A stretch of DNA of 64,000 nucleotides from NCBI RefSeq assembly GCF_000001735.4, contig NC_003074.8, positions 4,774,101-4,838,100 of the forward strand. The letters run 5' to 3'. This DNA comes from Arabidopsis thaliana (taxonomy: Eukaryota > Streptophyta > Magnoliopsida > Brassicales > Brassicaceae). The notes beneath the pieces are model-generated. The model was not told where the DNA came from, made no database searches, and was given only the letters and a program-made list of their open reading frames with translations. Both the position numbers and the translations under genes were made by a program. How positions within the stretch are numbered: position 1 is the first letter of the stretch; each line of letters starts with the position of its first letter. Below are positions 37,853 to 57,577 of the stretch, piece by piece.

Positions 37853-40800
37853 TCACGAGTACTTCTTCTTGCTAATCTCCCAGATACGATTTACCAGATC
37901 TGCTTTCAACTCCTCTGGAATCTGTGATTTCAAACTTGATTTCACATCTTCAATCAACCTCCTTCTGCACAAAGGTCCAACCATCCAAAACATGAATTTA
38001 AATATGACGATTATAATGAAGCATGAAGCCAAAAGAGGTCCAAATGCAATATATGCAGATTCTAGCTATTATACTCAAGTAAGAGGAAGAGAATGTATGA
38101 GAAGATCATAGGGAACAGGAATAATTCGTGCTTCACTTACTTCAAGTCGCTACCATCTTCTCCACCTGATTGCTCTGTACGCAATCTCTTCTTGGCATGC
38201 ATGGAGATGAGAACCTTGTCATACCATCCGCATGAACGTAGATGTGACAGCGCGTCTTTTTTCAGGCTGTGGAAATGTGCAACACAATCAATTATAGGTT
38301 AGCTATGGCGTCGGAATATAATAGCGAGTATTTAGCAAAGGCACAAAACCGAAGTTACCTCTCTTTTATTGCTTCAAGTTCATTCCGAGATGATTCGTCT
38401 TTTCTCAGCAAAATGCAGGGGTCTTCCTTTGTTGAAGAACACAAGCCTTTGGATTGGGTGGTACTAACACCGTTCCTCTCAGTTTCGGGGTGAGCAGTTC
38501 CATTTTGTGAGCCATTACTTCCACATGGATGTAAGTTATCCTTGTGGTGATCACCCCCATTGCTGGAGCCATTACTCCGCTCATGAGGATGCAATGCCAC
38601 TTTATGATTACTACTACCTGGTGCACTGCCGTTTTCTTTAACTCCATTGCCACCATTTTCAGTACCAAACTTTCTCTCCGTACCAGAGTTAACTTTAGTC
38701 GGCAAAACTGATACACTATTCTCTTTGTTTGCCTTTGGAGCTATGTTCTCATCTTGGTGGAAAGAAAGTCTACCATTGACAGGAGAGACCCTTTTGGCAC
38801 CAAGGTTGACAGATATACTGACTTTCGCATGTGGCCTTAAAGGCGCCTTTTCAACTTTGGAAGAAAGCAGGTTATCCTCTAGTGGGGCCTGCTCGGCTCG
38901 TGGTTTGGGCCTAATAAATTTATGGGGCTTTGAAGAAGCCAGGTTACCCTTCTGGAAGGACTGCTCGGCTTGAGGTTTCATGTTGAAACCATTAAGGGGC
39001 CCAATAAACTTCTGGGGATTTGATGTCTCACAGCCATTAACTTCATGAGATGTAGTCCCATTGGATGTTACCAGAGTTTTAGCAGACGCTGGCCTCTGGT
39101 TTGAACGGCTGAAAAACAGGATATAAGCTTTCTCTGATAAAACCTCCTGCAAGGTGGAGAGCGAGACAAACGAATCATTGCAGCAATACCATCGACCCAA
39201 GGAATCCTACACAAGACAGTTAAGATATCAGCAAGTAGTTCGAGAGTTCCAGTTGCTTGAAAATTAAAAAAGGACATAAAAGAACCTTAACGTATGCATA
39301 ATAGTGCCCAGATTCAGGAGAAAATCCTGAGTGCACAATTATCCCAAAGAGCTTGTATTCCGGTTGAGGGTCCTGCAGTTTTTAATAGAGTAAACCAATA
39401 AGCAAAAAGTAGGAATTGGGAAGTACAGTTACATAGAGCAAGAAAATTTTCACAAGCTAGAGCACTATGATGATTCAATAGGTAGATGCAGGGACTAATA
39501 ATCATATTGAATTTCATGTAAGAGAACTTGGAAGCAATAAATCAAAATATTTAACAGCCTATGACAAAACATGATATAGACTAGAAGCATAATATCAAAC
39601 TTAGCTGCTTGACCAAACTTGTCTCAACCTTAACTTTTTTTTTTCCAACTTGTCTCATTCTTAACTAATCAGATATAATCAAAGCAATACTTGAAAGTGA
39701 TGTCAGACTTCTGCCTCAATAATTCAAAGGATAAAACTTAGCCAACCTAAAAACTATGAACGTTGCAAATTCATTCGATATTCTATATGCAAATCATGTC
39801 AAAAGGCTTAATCAGGTTGAAAATCCAGTTAAACGCTGCAGTAAACTATTCATCCTGCACTAAAACCCCTAACATTCTGATATGCATCTAACTGGATATG
39901 TAGAACCATTGCACAACTAACAGAAACTGGCAACACACTTAAAGTTAAGTTGAAAGTGTCAGAATCTTGTACCTTGCTTGCTTTACTCATGAAGTTCGAG
40001 AGAACCAGAATCTCACCAAATGAAATGGCTTTATCAATCTTCCCACCAAAAATGCCCCCAAACCTCTGCAAATCCATTAAAATTATTATATAACTAAAAT
40101 AATTGCCACCTTTTGTAAACAGAACATGATACACTTACTTTCAATTGGATAACAAGGATATTAGGCGCTTGCAGTATAGACATCTGCTTCCTCGCCGTCA
40201 CCAGTTTTTCACAGCTAAATCAAATTGAAAATTTCAGTTAAAAACAGAACCACAAAAACTGAAAGAAAGACAAACTAGAAGAGAAATCACTTACGACTCG
40301 CATCTATACTTATTGTTGCCATCTAAAATCTCTGATTGAAAGAACTTTTGCAATGACTCCTTCACAGAGCTACTCTGCAAAATCTCAAGACTGATATCCA
40401 TAATCTCATCGGCTTTATTAGACTCCGCACCACAAGACAAACACTTGACCTGGCTCTGCAAAGCACCACCAAAAATCTCCTTCACGACACTATTGCCATT
40501 AAAGGGCTCGTTACCGTTGTATCGCAACTTCTTGAGTCTGAGAGACGTATTGTGGCATGCATCAATGACATAGCGCAAGAACTCATGAGCATCCTCTTGA
40601 CGACCAAGCTTAAAATGCTCAGCAAAAATTTTGAGACAGCTTGAAATCTTGTTAGGCGCATCGGTAGTTAGATCCACACTAAGAGACCTTGCTATTCTTT
40701 TCTCAACTATGCAAAATGGACAATCCCTTTTCCTCTCTCCATCCACATATGTGTCGCCTATCAAAATCTCGAACAGAGAGAACACCAATCAAAAGCGTCA

Positions 40801-41110
40801 GAGATACAAAACAACAAGTGTATCTATAAGAAACTATAATTCCAGAACCTATTAGAAGCTAATGATCAACTTCCAATTGAAAAAAGTTTCGATAACCCTA
40901 AAGTGTGAAAGGAGGAGGAGAAAACGTACAGTGAGAGGAGTGTTTGTGAGTAAGGCAGAAATTAGCGAGAGGAGGAGTGAAAGTGAGACACTGAAGGACA
41001 CTATTGAGGTAACAGGTGTTGCCGAGATTCCGTAACCCTAAGGGAGGACCATTCCTACGCTTTTGACTCAGTAGACTCGGCATCCAGCTCATCTGCAGTT
41101 TAAATCCCAT
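37853..41110 (-). CDS. UBP25: Ubiquitin-specific protease UBP25
   Basis: This encodes a cysteine protease that removes ubiquitin from proteins (UBP/USP family, C19). Eight exons, 41110-40930, 40757-40295, 40214-40139, 40065-39973, 39372-39286, 39206-38359, 38266-38141 and 37964-37853, close in frame to 661 residues. The Cys box is [32 protein letters not shown] follows, and a zinc-binding CxxC pair is formed by KCLSCGAE and YRCESCEKL. The His box is [25 protein letters not shown]. The C-terminal third is a low-complexity Ser/Asn/Gly/His-rich tail ending in a basic helix region. A second in-frame Met lies at residue 7. I recognise it as UBP25 (At3g14400). Confidence 0.94.
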
Positions 41111-41881
41111 TCAAAATCGGTTATTCTCCGCCGGAGAAAACCAACCAAGCAACCGCTCATCGCTGACTCGCCGCCGCGGCCAAGCCAACAGCTGCGATCG
41201 CATCTTTTGTCACCACGCGTTTTCCTCGCTTTTCTCTTTCTCTTCTAATTCACGTTTTGGGGGCTTCCTCCAATCAATTTGTAGTCGAAATTAAAGGAAG
41301 ATTTTCACGAATTTGAAAGAGTTGGGGAAGGAAGAAGATGAAGATCGAATTCGATGAAGGTAACTGCCGAGGGAAGAGACCCGCCCAGCAACAAACCCCA
41401 CAATCCCTTCGCGATGTTTATTTACCCTCGTCCCATTTTTTATTTTTAAAAAAATATAATTTCCAGGTAGGTAAACAAAAAAGGAAATACTGTTACTGGG
41501 CTTTTTAGGCCCATCTTTTAAGCCAATAGGAAAAGTCGATACACGATTTATCTACGTGTAGCCATATTTTTTTAATTATTAAATTTAAGCTGATGATATT
41601 CAGAAAATATTTACTTCTTGGAAAGGACAAAAATAAAACTAAATTTACTTTTTTTTTTTCTTTCTCTGCCTTATGTGGATGATAAATTTTCGGATAATAA
41701 CCTACAAAATGTGAATAAAATTTATGAGAATTGAACAAATTGATTCATCTTTTTTTTTTCCTTTCCCTGGTACAGAGTTTGTTGTATAAGTTATATAATT
41801 CGGACGGTACAAATGAGAAAACAAACAATCAAAGATTACCTCAAAGACTGATGATGAGAAACTACATTTTCTCGGACATCA
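41111..41881. other. UBP25 promoter and transporter 3' flank
   Basis: GC-richer near 41130-41240 (5' leader of UBP25), then AT-rich. No extra gene was seen. Confidence 0.5.
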
Positions 41882-43752
41882 TCATCTCTCTGTATTAGTA
41901 TTACCTTGTGACACCAACGGTATTGATTCAGCATCTCCTGGAGTTTCTGTGGTAACAACTTTGGATGCTTCCTTCTTCAGCTTATGGTTGTTATAAGCCG
42001 CTACACCGGCAATAGCTGTGTGTGAACACAGAGCACACTGTATGAGAAGCAAATTTTTTTCTTGTTAGCCAATTTGTATGTGAGAAGTTTTGTCTTACCG
42101 ATGGCGTAACCGAAAAGATTGATGATTGTGAGTTTCGTGTCGGCAAAGAGAAGAGCTGACACCAAGACAACCACCCAATCCTTGACAACGCCAGCAACTC
42201 GGATAGTGAGAGCACTCGTGTGAGAAATCACCAAGAAAACCGACAAGTTGAGGGCAAATGTACAGAGGGAATTAAGGGTCAACACTACAAAGTGGAAGTT
42301 CCATGGGCCATTGCCATCTATCTTCGATTTCTCTAGAAAGATCCACGGCACAAACAAGCAGATAGCACTGCAAAGGAGGTACAAAAAGATAAAAGTAACC
42401 CTTAGGCTTAAATAATGAGAGAAATGAGATGGCTTCCTCTTCTTCGATTTTACTTACCTGCATGGGCTCACGTAGTACATAAGAGAGATTGGGTTTAACT
42501 TGATGCCCTTCCTCTTGACAAGAAGTTCCATGAAGATTAGCCTCAGGGCTTCTCCAACAACACCACCCATTTGGTAAACCACTCCAATCCAGTTGATGTT
42601 TAATTCCCCATAAGAAGCTACTAAAACACCAAAACTTATGATAGACATTATCAAAAGCATCCTGCAGCTCATCATTTCAAGTCCAGCAGCTACTCCAAGA
42701 ATAAACACAGCAACAGGCACTGCAAGTATGGTTGAAGAATACTGTACATTGTTAGTCAGATATAAGAAGTAAACATAAGACTTATGAGGAACCAAGAGCA
42801 TGAACAGTTTCTTACTTATAGCCTTCAACATCTGCGCAAATGCAACTGATATGTAGAGGTAGGCAGTGTTTCCCAACCAGAGGGTCATTGCAAACATTGC
42901 ACCTATTGGAATAACTGACGTAACATATCTGAGTACATAAAGTGAGTTAATACTGCTACATTGATAAAATTAGTAAAGATATTTATGTTATGGGTATTTT
43001 CGACTACTCCAAAATCAAATTCCTTACGAAGTCTCTTTCTTCCTTACATTTCTAGTGTCATTCCTTCCTCGACCTTCACAATCTTCATGGAGAAATAAAT
43101 AGAGAACAGAGAAGGGACCAAAAGTTAGGCAGTCTTTACTTGTGAACAAAAACAGAAAGAACATTAATTGCAAGATTACCTTAAGAACTTTGGTAAGAAG
43201 AAAGCACAAGACAGAGGAAAAGATCATATGGAGTAAAGTCAATCCAAGAGGATAAGGGAAATTAATTTCCTTAGATGACAAAACCCACTGCAGCAGAGCA
43301 ATTCAAAGACAAAAACGTTAGTCATGACGAAAAGAGAGAAACCACAATCTATGAATCGTTACTTGCTACAGATTGTAAAACGGTGAACTCTGATGCATAA
43401 GCAATAACAGAGAGGTCAAAAGCAAACACAACACGATCAAACAAAAGCAAACGGATGTTGAATTCTACACAACCGAGGGATTCTAAAATCTGCTAGTCAA
43501 CTTCCTAGAAACTAGCACAGTACATTGCACATACCAGCTCAATTCCTTACGAAAACTAGCGATCGGTTTCTACAAATCGAAAGAGCACAAAACAATACGA
43601 TGCGAGAACATAGATCCAGGGAAATATAGATTGTGAGATTTAAGGTAAACCTTATTGAAGAAGATTTGACCACTAGAAAGAGCGATATAGAGAAGAATGT
43701 AAGCATAGGTCACGAATTCAGCTCTCATAAAGCCTTTGCTCCGATCCGCCAT
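41882..43752 (-). CDS. Sugar-phosphate/nucleotide-sugar transporter family protein
   Basis: A multi-pass transporter of the plant TPT/NST (drug/metabolite transporter) superfamily, probably in the Golgi or secretory membranes. Seven exons, 43752-43651, 43287-43180, 43082-43048, 42928-42816, 42719-42458, 42367-42099 and 42015-41882, give 340 residues. About ten hydrophobic helices are visible, e.g. FVTYAYILLYIALSSGQIFFNK, GLTLLHMIFSSVLCFLL, VAVFILGVAAG and FALNLSVFLVI. The TPT-domain end is TSALTIRVAGVVKDW. The tail is soluble, ending in TNTER. It has no plastid transit peptide. I recall it as At3g14410, a probable sugar phosphate/phosphate translocator; the substrate cannot be told from sequence. 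It is divergent from GOX2, with start codons about 0.8 kb apart. Confidence 0.9.
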
Positions 43753-49799
<6,047 letters not shown>

Positions 49800-50298
49800 A
49801 GAGGAAAATAACCAACAAGCAGAGAACAGCAGCAACACAGAACCAAAATATTGGCTAAACTTATTCATACTCTGATTGTACTTGGCTTCTACTCTGCTAA
49901 ATATCTCAAGACTTGTTTCTCCCTCTATCAGATCACAAACCAAGCCTAGTGATTCTGTAATACTATTTGGCTACTTCTTTCTTAAGGCCATTCTTATTTC
50001 TAAATTCCATGTACTTACATTCCCACAGATCAATTTCTTGTGATTCCCAGATAATACGATGAACATATGCATAGCTATAAACCAAGTGAGAGTAGTAGAT
50101 GAAACCAAACTTTTATTATTAATCAAAACACAAACGAAGGAGAATTACATTGACCTATTGAACAAACTGAAATGTACAAGAGAAGAAAGATAAGCGTTCA
50201 TTGACGTATACAAGCACACAAGTCCTACAGAAACATGAGTAGTACTCAAATCAGAAACCAAGAACTAACCATTCAACACAAAATCTTCTTCTTATCAT
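49800..50298. other. Convergent 3' flank of GOX1 and the small membrane protein gene
   Basis: 3' UTR sequence. No gene was seen. Confidence 0.5.
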
Positions 50299-50632
50299 TT
50301 AAAACGGCCAGATGTCAGATCCACCGGGTTTCTCCACAAGAATCCGATTATACTCCGGCCTCGACGTCTGCCAAAAAAAAAGAAGCAGATCAACATGAGA
50401 AAAAATGCGATCCGGAGTCGAAATCGAGCTGATTCAAAAGAACATAGCCACGATAATCAGATGAATTTACCAGATCTTTGAAAATAACGTAGGTAATAAG
50501 CATGAAGAGCACAAACAGGATCTCAAACTCAGCTAATCGGAAGAAATAGAACACTGAGTCAACAAACCGAGTCAGAAGAGAGTCGTCTCTCCTCATACCG
50601 ACTCGATTAGTTCCAGCACGTCGCCCGATCAT
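50299..50632 (-). CDS. Small single-helix membrane protein, 76 residues
   Basis: Two exons, 50632-50471 and 50367-50299, joined across GTAAATTC...TTGGCAG. The N-terminus is basic (MIGRRAGTNRVGMRRDD) and is followed by SLLTRFVDSVFYFFRLAEFE. One clear helix is ILFVLFMLITYVIF. The second exon adds TSRPEYNRILVEKPGGSDIW and a final PF. Reading through the donor gives a spurious 80-residue product without this tail. The compact two-exon structure and the ordered C-terminal tail suggest a real gene (At3g14430 by position). I do not recognise a family with known function; an organelle or ER membrane microprotein is possible. Confidence 0.8.
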
Positions 50633-53600
50633 CGTCGGTAAAATTCTCCCTCCGGCTTTAATAACAGACCACCGTCGCTTCTCGTTAGTTCTCTCCCAAA
50701 TCTTACCGGCGAGTTAGTTTTTCCGTTAACGAATAATAAGTTGCAAGTCTTTTTGCTTTTATCAATAAAGCATTTTACAAACTTACGAAAATATGGGCCG
50801 TTATTTTTAAAAGGTTAATATATATCATCAGAGCCCAATAAGAGAGGATCAAAGAAACGACAAGTTGTTCACCGTGATATAGTAAAAACAGTTCCGTTTT
50901 TAATAACGTCGCTTCCACAGCTGAAGAAACGTTTCCTATCTTTCGAAGTTGCATCTGAAGTTTGCAACTTGGTAGCTTAAAAGCTTAGTAGTTGTTCATT
51001 GAAAGGATGGTGCGTTAGTTGATTTCTCTGTGTTGGATTAGATGATTACAGCATTCTTCACTTGACTTGGCAACCATAGTTTTGTTTGTGAAGTGATCAT
51101 TATGGATATATGGTCCACACTCAAATTTCAAATTAGCGTTTTCAAGGACCGGGCCTGGATATTTGAGCCGAAGGTGTACATTGTGTGTGGGCTCGCTTTC
51201 TTCAAGGGCTTTATCACTGGCCGGGTTGAGTACGAATTCCAACACCAACAATCCTGATCAGAAGTTGTAGTCCCAATATGTCGGCCGATCGATTTTGTTT
51301 CTCTCTTTGTTTCTATTGACCTTATCAGATTTTCCATTTTGGTTTCAAACTCCAAGTGGGTCCAAAATAAGAAGCATCGTTTTCATGTCGTTAAGTAGAT
51401 GAGAAGAGAATGTTAAAGAGAGAAGATATGTTCTTCTTCTTCTTCTTCTTCTTAATCAGTGAGTGCCCTATGAGACTGGGTGTGTGGTACGTTGACGGTC
51501 ACGTGGACGTGTCCTTCTCTGCCCTTCAAAACCTCTAATACGTCCAGAGGCTAATGCGCGTGGCTGATTATGACATTTTATCCCTTTCGGGAATATGTCG
51601 ATGATGAAAGCAAATTGAAGTTAAAGTTAAATCCCAAAAGAAAAATAAAGATAACAAAAAATGAAGATTGGTATGCTTTATCCATTTTGTGGCTTTCACT
51701 CATCATGTGCTTAGTTTTCATATCATCATCTTAAGCGGTCCATGGTGACTTGCCTCCAGACAGATTTTTCTTTGTCGCGATATTGTAAGATATGGAACCT
51801 GATTAATACTTTATTGTAATAACTTGCGAAACTATATTTCAAATGTCCTGGATAAAGTTTTGAAACATGTCATGCTTAAATATCGTTCATACAAAAGTTT
51901 TGTAACATTGTTTTAAGCCAATTATAGATCAGCATATCCGCTTCTAGATCTATGGATTCAATGAAGATTACGTGCTTACATTTTTCATTTTTATTTTGAA
52001 TAACCAAGAGATTCCCAATTTTTGGTTTGCAATCCCCTCGAAGCAGGGCTTAGAGTATGTCAATTAGTCACTTCCCAAACAGCAAGGTTCGAACCTGATA
52101 TTTCGAGACGTATTATCTATCTTTGGAAAGTCTTCTAATACATCAATATAGCTACTGAAGATGAGTTTTGTGTTGTAAACGTGTTCAGCCGAAAATTCGT
52201 CACAATATCTTTTTTTTTCTTTCCTTGGCATTCTCGGTCAATGAACATCTAACATAGATTCTATTTTCTATCAATTATTTGGTACATATTTGATTCACAA
52301 GCAGATTAGATCAAACGTATTTTTAATCCAAATAAATTTAGTTTATATAATTAAACTGCTTTTTCTCTTTCTGCATGGTTCGATTCGAATTAGGATTTGG
52401 TTTTTCGAATATAGAAATAATGAATCCAGTTAAACTATAGTTATTTAGGTTTGGTTCATATCGGGTTTGATCGGATGAACACCAAGTAGACTCCTATGAA
52501 ACTAAACCCAAACAAACAAAATTTTAGTATGCAGCAGCAACAACAACAACAAAAAAACGTACAAAAAAAATAATGTACTATTTTCCTTTAAAAAAAAAAA
52601 AAAAAGATTGTACTATAGAATAAGTATAGAACAATTAAATACTAGTACACAAATGTTATTAAATATCATCATATATCAAAGACATGATTGGCCTATCTTA
52701 ACGCTGAAAGGTCGACCTCCACACAACACAAATCTCCCAGCTGTTTAATGCTGTTGGTTTCTTTCTGGGGAGCTTTACATTATATATCTATAAAGAATGT
52801 ATATATTCAGCATCAAATATTCATTCACAAGAATCGATTATTCTATGAAGAAGATCGATATCCAAGTAAAATTCGAATCTATATTATTGGATCGATGAGA
52901 CTAATATATATGGTAGTTACTAGTTAGTTAGGATATTATATGCTAAAGTTATGGAAGTATAAGTAATGTGGCTTGCATTATTGGCATTTTATCATTTTAT
53001 AATATATGAGGCACGATTATAGTGGTATACATCATCTTGTTCGTCACTCTCCTCCAATTCTTCACATTTTAAAACCAACAATGAATTTTAAACTTATTTT
53101 CTATTTGTTGCAATAATCATTTATCGCTTTGACGCCTTTATCCAAAACAACGATCTTATGCCAATGTATGAACTACGAACACGTGCCCCAGTCAAGATAG
53201 AGTAATACTTTCTCTCTTTTTCAATAATTTATCATATACTTTCTCTTATTTTGATCAGTGACGACGATTGGAGCAGAAATAAATACATAAAATAATTCGG
53301 GTTTGAATTACCATATACACTCATTTGACGAGTTTAAGGAGTCCCAATTTAGAAATAACGACGTCTTACTAGAGATATTGGTTATGAATGACCAAAATAG
53401 TTTCTATATATTTGAGAATAAGAGGACACGACCGGTTTGTTTTGAATAAAATCGAAAAATTTAGTTATGAACTCTATGTATATATACCGACTTAATTTCT
53501 TATATCTATACCGATCCCAAATATATATACACACATATTTTCTATCTCTTATAAACGTAAACAGACACACAAAACACACATATAGGTAAATCCAAAAACA

Positions 53601-56600
53601 AAAAATGCACATAGTATATGTCTGTGTGTGTATCCTTTCAATGAACCATCCATTTGTGTCGAGTTCCCGATATAGTAACACTTGTAAATTTCAATAAATA
53701 TTAGCCCACTAGAATGCTGTACAAACTTTAATCATTTAATTTCAAACAGTTGAAAGCATAAGGGTCCCCTTTAATATACTTGTATTAAATTATTTTTTTG
53801 TATCTTTGGACATTTCAATATACTTTAGCTAGCATTCGATAGTTTGGGTTCGATGGCTGATCGTAACTATCATTTGCTGCGTTTGCCACCTGGCCATACT
53901 CAATTATAAAAATCATATTATTATTTTATAGACATATAAACTATACGACATGTATTGTCAAAGAGAGTATCCTTGGACATTTCGTTGAGCTAATCATTTG
54001 ATGCTTTTTTGCTTATCTGACTATAATCTTAAACCAATCTCGAAGCAAAAGAGCAATGACTTTATAGAAATCCGAATTTCACCCTCAAAAAAAAAAAATA
54101 TACGTTAATAGTTTTCAAGTTAAAAAAGTACGTTAATTCGTATTCATTATTACCGTTTTTCAGTAAAATTTCATATATAGATAAAAAAAAAAAGTAACTG
54201 TTTACGGGAAAAAACCTCTTAACGTTTTGAGCTTTGTAATTTCTGCATGAAAAAAATCTCGTAAATTTTTGGTGTGTCGTCTTTTTCATTTTTCAATAAC
54301 ACTTGTTTGCATAATTTTCATTCCGTTGTTCCAAATGTTTTCCATCATATATTACTAATTAGAGGAACATACATTTTAAAACCTGGTGAGCACCTAACAT
54401 TATTTGGTGTGGTCTCTTCTGTTTAACGAAGAGCCAAATAAAGCGCCGCAAAACTACTCAATGGCTAGTTAACACAAGGATGAACAAATTATGCAGAAAA
54501 CAAAAGAGAGAGAGATCAGCTTTTTTATATATGTCTATAAGCTAGTAAGCTACGTAACACTATTTTAAGCTGGCTAAATGATTTATTTCTGATTTTTTAA
54601 AAAAAACATAAATACTTATAAGTTTTAATGAAAATCGTATTATATATTGTAGTTTTTTTGTGGCTCTTTGCAGGGTTTTTTTTTTCAATCTATCTGTATA
54701 ATCTTAGTTTGTGTTTGGCAATTCCGCTATTCCATTGATCACGCAATAGTACTTCCCACATCCATAAAGTTTGCAACCAAGTTATTTTTTTCACGTTAAT
54801 TCTCTTAACAATTGCAATTTGATTTTCTTATTCTTTTTATTTAGATTGGACCATCACTATTTTTACACTTTGGCATGCATGTTACCAAAGTCTACAATTC
54901 TAGAAAAAGGTATTAAAGCACACAATTGCTACATGTGAACCTTACATTACCAACCACATATTTTCTTGTTAGCTAAGAACTTTTAAAATAAATTCATAAA
55001 AATATCTATTTTTATAAGAGAAACCAAGATATCGCATTTGGACGTATAGTTCTCCGAATCACAACGCCGGATTTTGCGGTCTATATTGGGTAAGAGTAAG
55101 TAGTAACTGCTAATATAAAAATGGAAATAATCAAGTGCCAACCTTCCACTAAAGGAAAGTAGTTATGCATGGATTAGTTGGGAAAAAAGTCACCTTCTAA
55201 ATTGGGTAAATATTGAATATATTCCTTCACAGTCGCATATCTCTTCAGTTTATTAACATTAAAAATACTGAAACGTGGACGGCAGTCATTAATTGCTAAG
55301 ATTATGTATAAATAATTCCCATGCAACCCACCGTATCATTTCGTCAGTCGTAACCAATGAAGTTTTTTTCGATTAAAGTTTTGCACCCAATGAACGTCCA
55401 CAACCGTTATTAGTCTTTTTTGGCCAAAAAAAAGTCTTTAATAATATTTCAAACGCGTTTTTATTAAACTGTTATTACGTAATACTTTCAAATACATAAG
55501 GGATCTCGATATTGGAAGAGCTAGTGTACGTGTATTACTATTTGAATATAATAACAAAATTGAAAAACAAATTTAAAAAATCACAAACGACATTTGAAAT
55601 TTCCACGATACCTATAAAAAATATAGATCATATATCTAAATCGTAATTAAAATATATCTATTAAATCTTTATTTTATTTTTCTTATAACCAGAAATCTCG
55701 GACCAAAAATTAGACTATTCACTGAAATGTTAAAATAAAGTCAGAGATTTTACTTATTAGTGGGTTTCAATAATGTTAGAAGAGAACGTGAACAAACAAA
55801 CAAATTAATAATCCACCACATGAAGATAGATATCTCCAACTTTGCCAAATATTTATGTTTCTTTTTGACATTTTTTCAAAATCATGCATGACCTATGTCT
55901 TAACACTTTTTGGTGTTTGAGATAGTTTCGTTACATGTGGAAGTGGAAGTGAACTAATGTGCTTTTGATCCATGTATATCATTAAGCCATTAACTAATGC
56001 AATATTCAGTTTATGCTTCTTTAGCTCACCATTACTCGATCAACTAATTTCCTCTTATCCTAATCCTATATTTACTATATACATATACACACATATATGA
56101 TATATGTCCAAATACGCATGCAACAAAATTTATTGTTTGTAGTTAACTCATTTTTGCTCCCCATAATCGTTCGATCTAAAAATAGAGTAAGAGTAATTTA
56201 AAGGATGTTCTGTATATATAACTGTCGTGCTTAAATTAGTGTAATCGTTAACATTTTGGCAACCCGCAAGACTAAAGTTACAAATTTAGATATGGATCAA
56301 CACAAATAAAATCAAGAAATTGAACTTGAAGTCTATGCAAACTGTTGTGTACAGAGAACCTAAGGTTACTCTTCCCTAATAGCTTCCCTGATTAGAGTTG
56401 ATCTTTGATAACCAAATGTAAATCATTGGAAACCAATTAGTTTGGAAATGTCTTAATCTCAAAACACCGAAACACGCTTTCGGACAGTTGACTTTGCTTT
56501 CTGTGCTTATATACTTATAATCTTCCAACGATAAAAGATTACCCTATCAGATTAAGTGTTGCATTTTAAAAATAAAATGCGAAATATATTTTATAAAAAG

Positions 56601-57577
56601 TAACAAATGCGTGATTACTTATATTATAAGAATAATGCCGTTAATTTCGTCACAATTCCACTATTTTTGATTGGTCTCTCCACTGCGTTACCACCCACCA
56701 CTCACATATCCAATGTATACGGTTCTGCTTACCAACATAACAAAATGTTCTTTAATATCGGTTTATGACAACGACCGGTTACTAAATGCCATTTAATATC
56801 TAACAGGTTAATTTCGATAGGTCATATTCAAATTACATATTTACTTTTTTCGACGTGGGTTAACTTAACTCGTTGGTTTCTATTTCGAAATTGACTGAAA
56901 TTGACTTTGATGATTCTCTTCCATGCAAATACCAAAAATTGACTAACTAAGCTTATACGGCGTGTGATTTGGTTAATTATTAACTTTTGTTTTCAAGTCC
57001 AAAAGTTTACTTGATCCTTGTCTTACTCTCATTGGTCTATTATTTAAAATTCTATAATCATTGATTTTTTACCAATAAAATCTCTTGGTGATGGCGCAAA
57101 CCAGAAAACGTTTCGAAATTTTATTATGTATTTTATTTTTTACGTCAAAACGTTTGGATATAGAATTAAAACCAGGGAGTTTAAATTGGAAAAAAAATGT
57201 TCCTTAATTCATGCACATATACAAACATATCTTTGTTGTTTAATATTTTATATACTTCTCATTACGATGAACAATAAGTGAAAGAATAACAGAAACCAGC
57301 TGAGCTCGAACGGCTAGGCTACCCTACAGCCCAAAAGCTACAAGCTGGTCCCTCAAAATCTTTCAGATTTCTAGATTGACCCCAAAAAAAAGGGAACTAG
57401 CAAACCGCACCCCAAAAGAAACAACAAACAAGAAACAGAGCAAAAAAAAAAAAACAGAGGAGCAGATTCCGGGGACGTATATGCAGAGCATCCCACTGGT
57501 AAATCTCGCTCTCTCTTTTCCTTCTAGAAGCTTCTTCATCACGTATATGTATTTTGTGCGTATTTACACATAAGAAC
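50633..57577. other. Long intergenic spacer
   Basis: About 6.9 kb, mostly AT-rich. A GC-richer patch with two overlapping open frames on the minus strand lies at 51015-51355 and is unrecognised. Further items are a (TTC)n microsatellite at 51431-51453, a G-box with adjacent ACGTGTC at 51500-51512, and poly-A and CAA runs near 52540-52610. Nothing else looks like a gene. Confidence 0.5.
51431..51453. repeat. (TTC)n microsatellite
   Basis: Nearly eight uninterrupted TTC units. Confidence 0.95.

Noticed and set aside
52060..52110. GGTTCGAACC suggesting a tRNA T-loop or SINE B-box
   Set aside because: No acceptor stem, D-arm or anticodon arm could be placed around it.
53382..53681. 99-residue minus-strand ORF rich in Tyr/Ile/Arg
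   Set aside because: It arises from ATATAC/ACACAC low-complexity DNA and shows no conserved motif.
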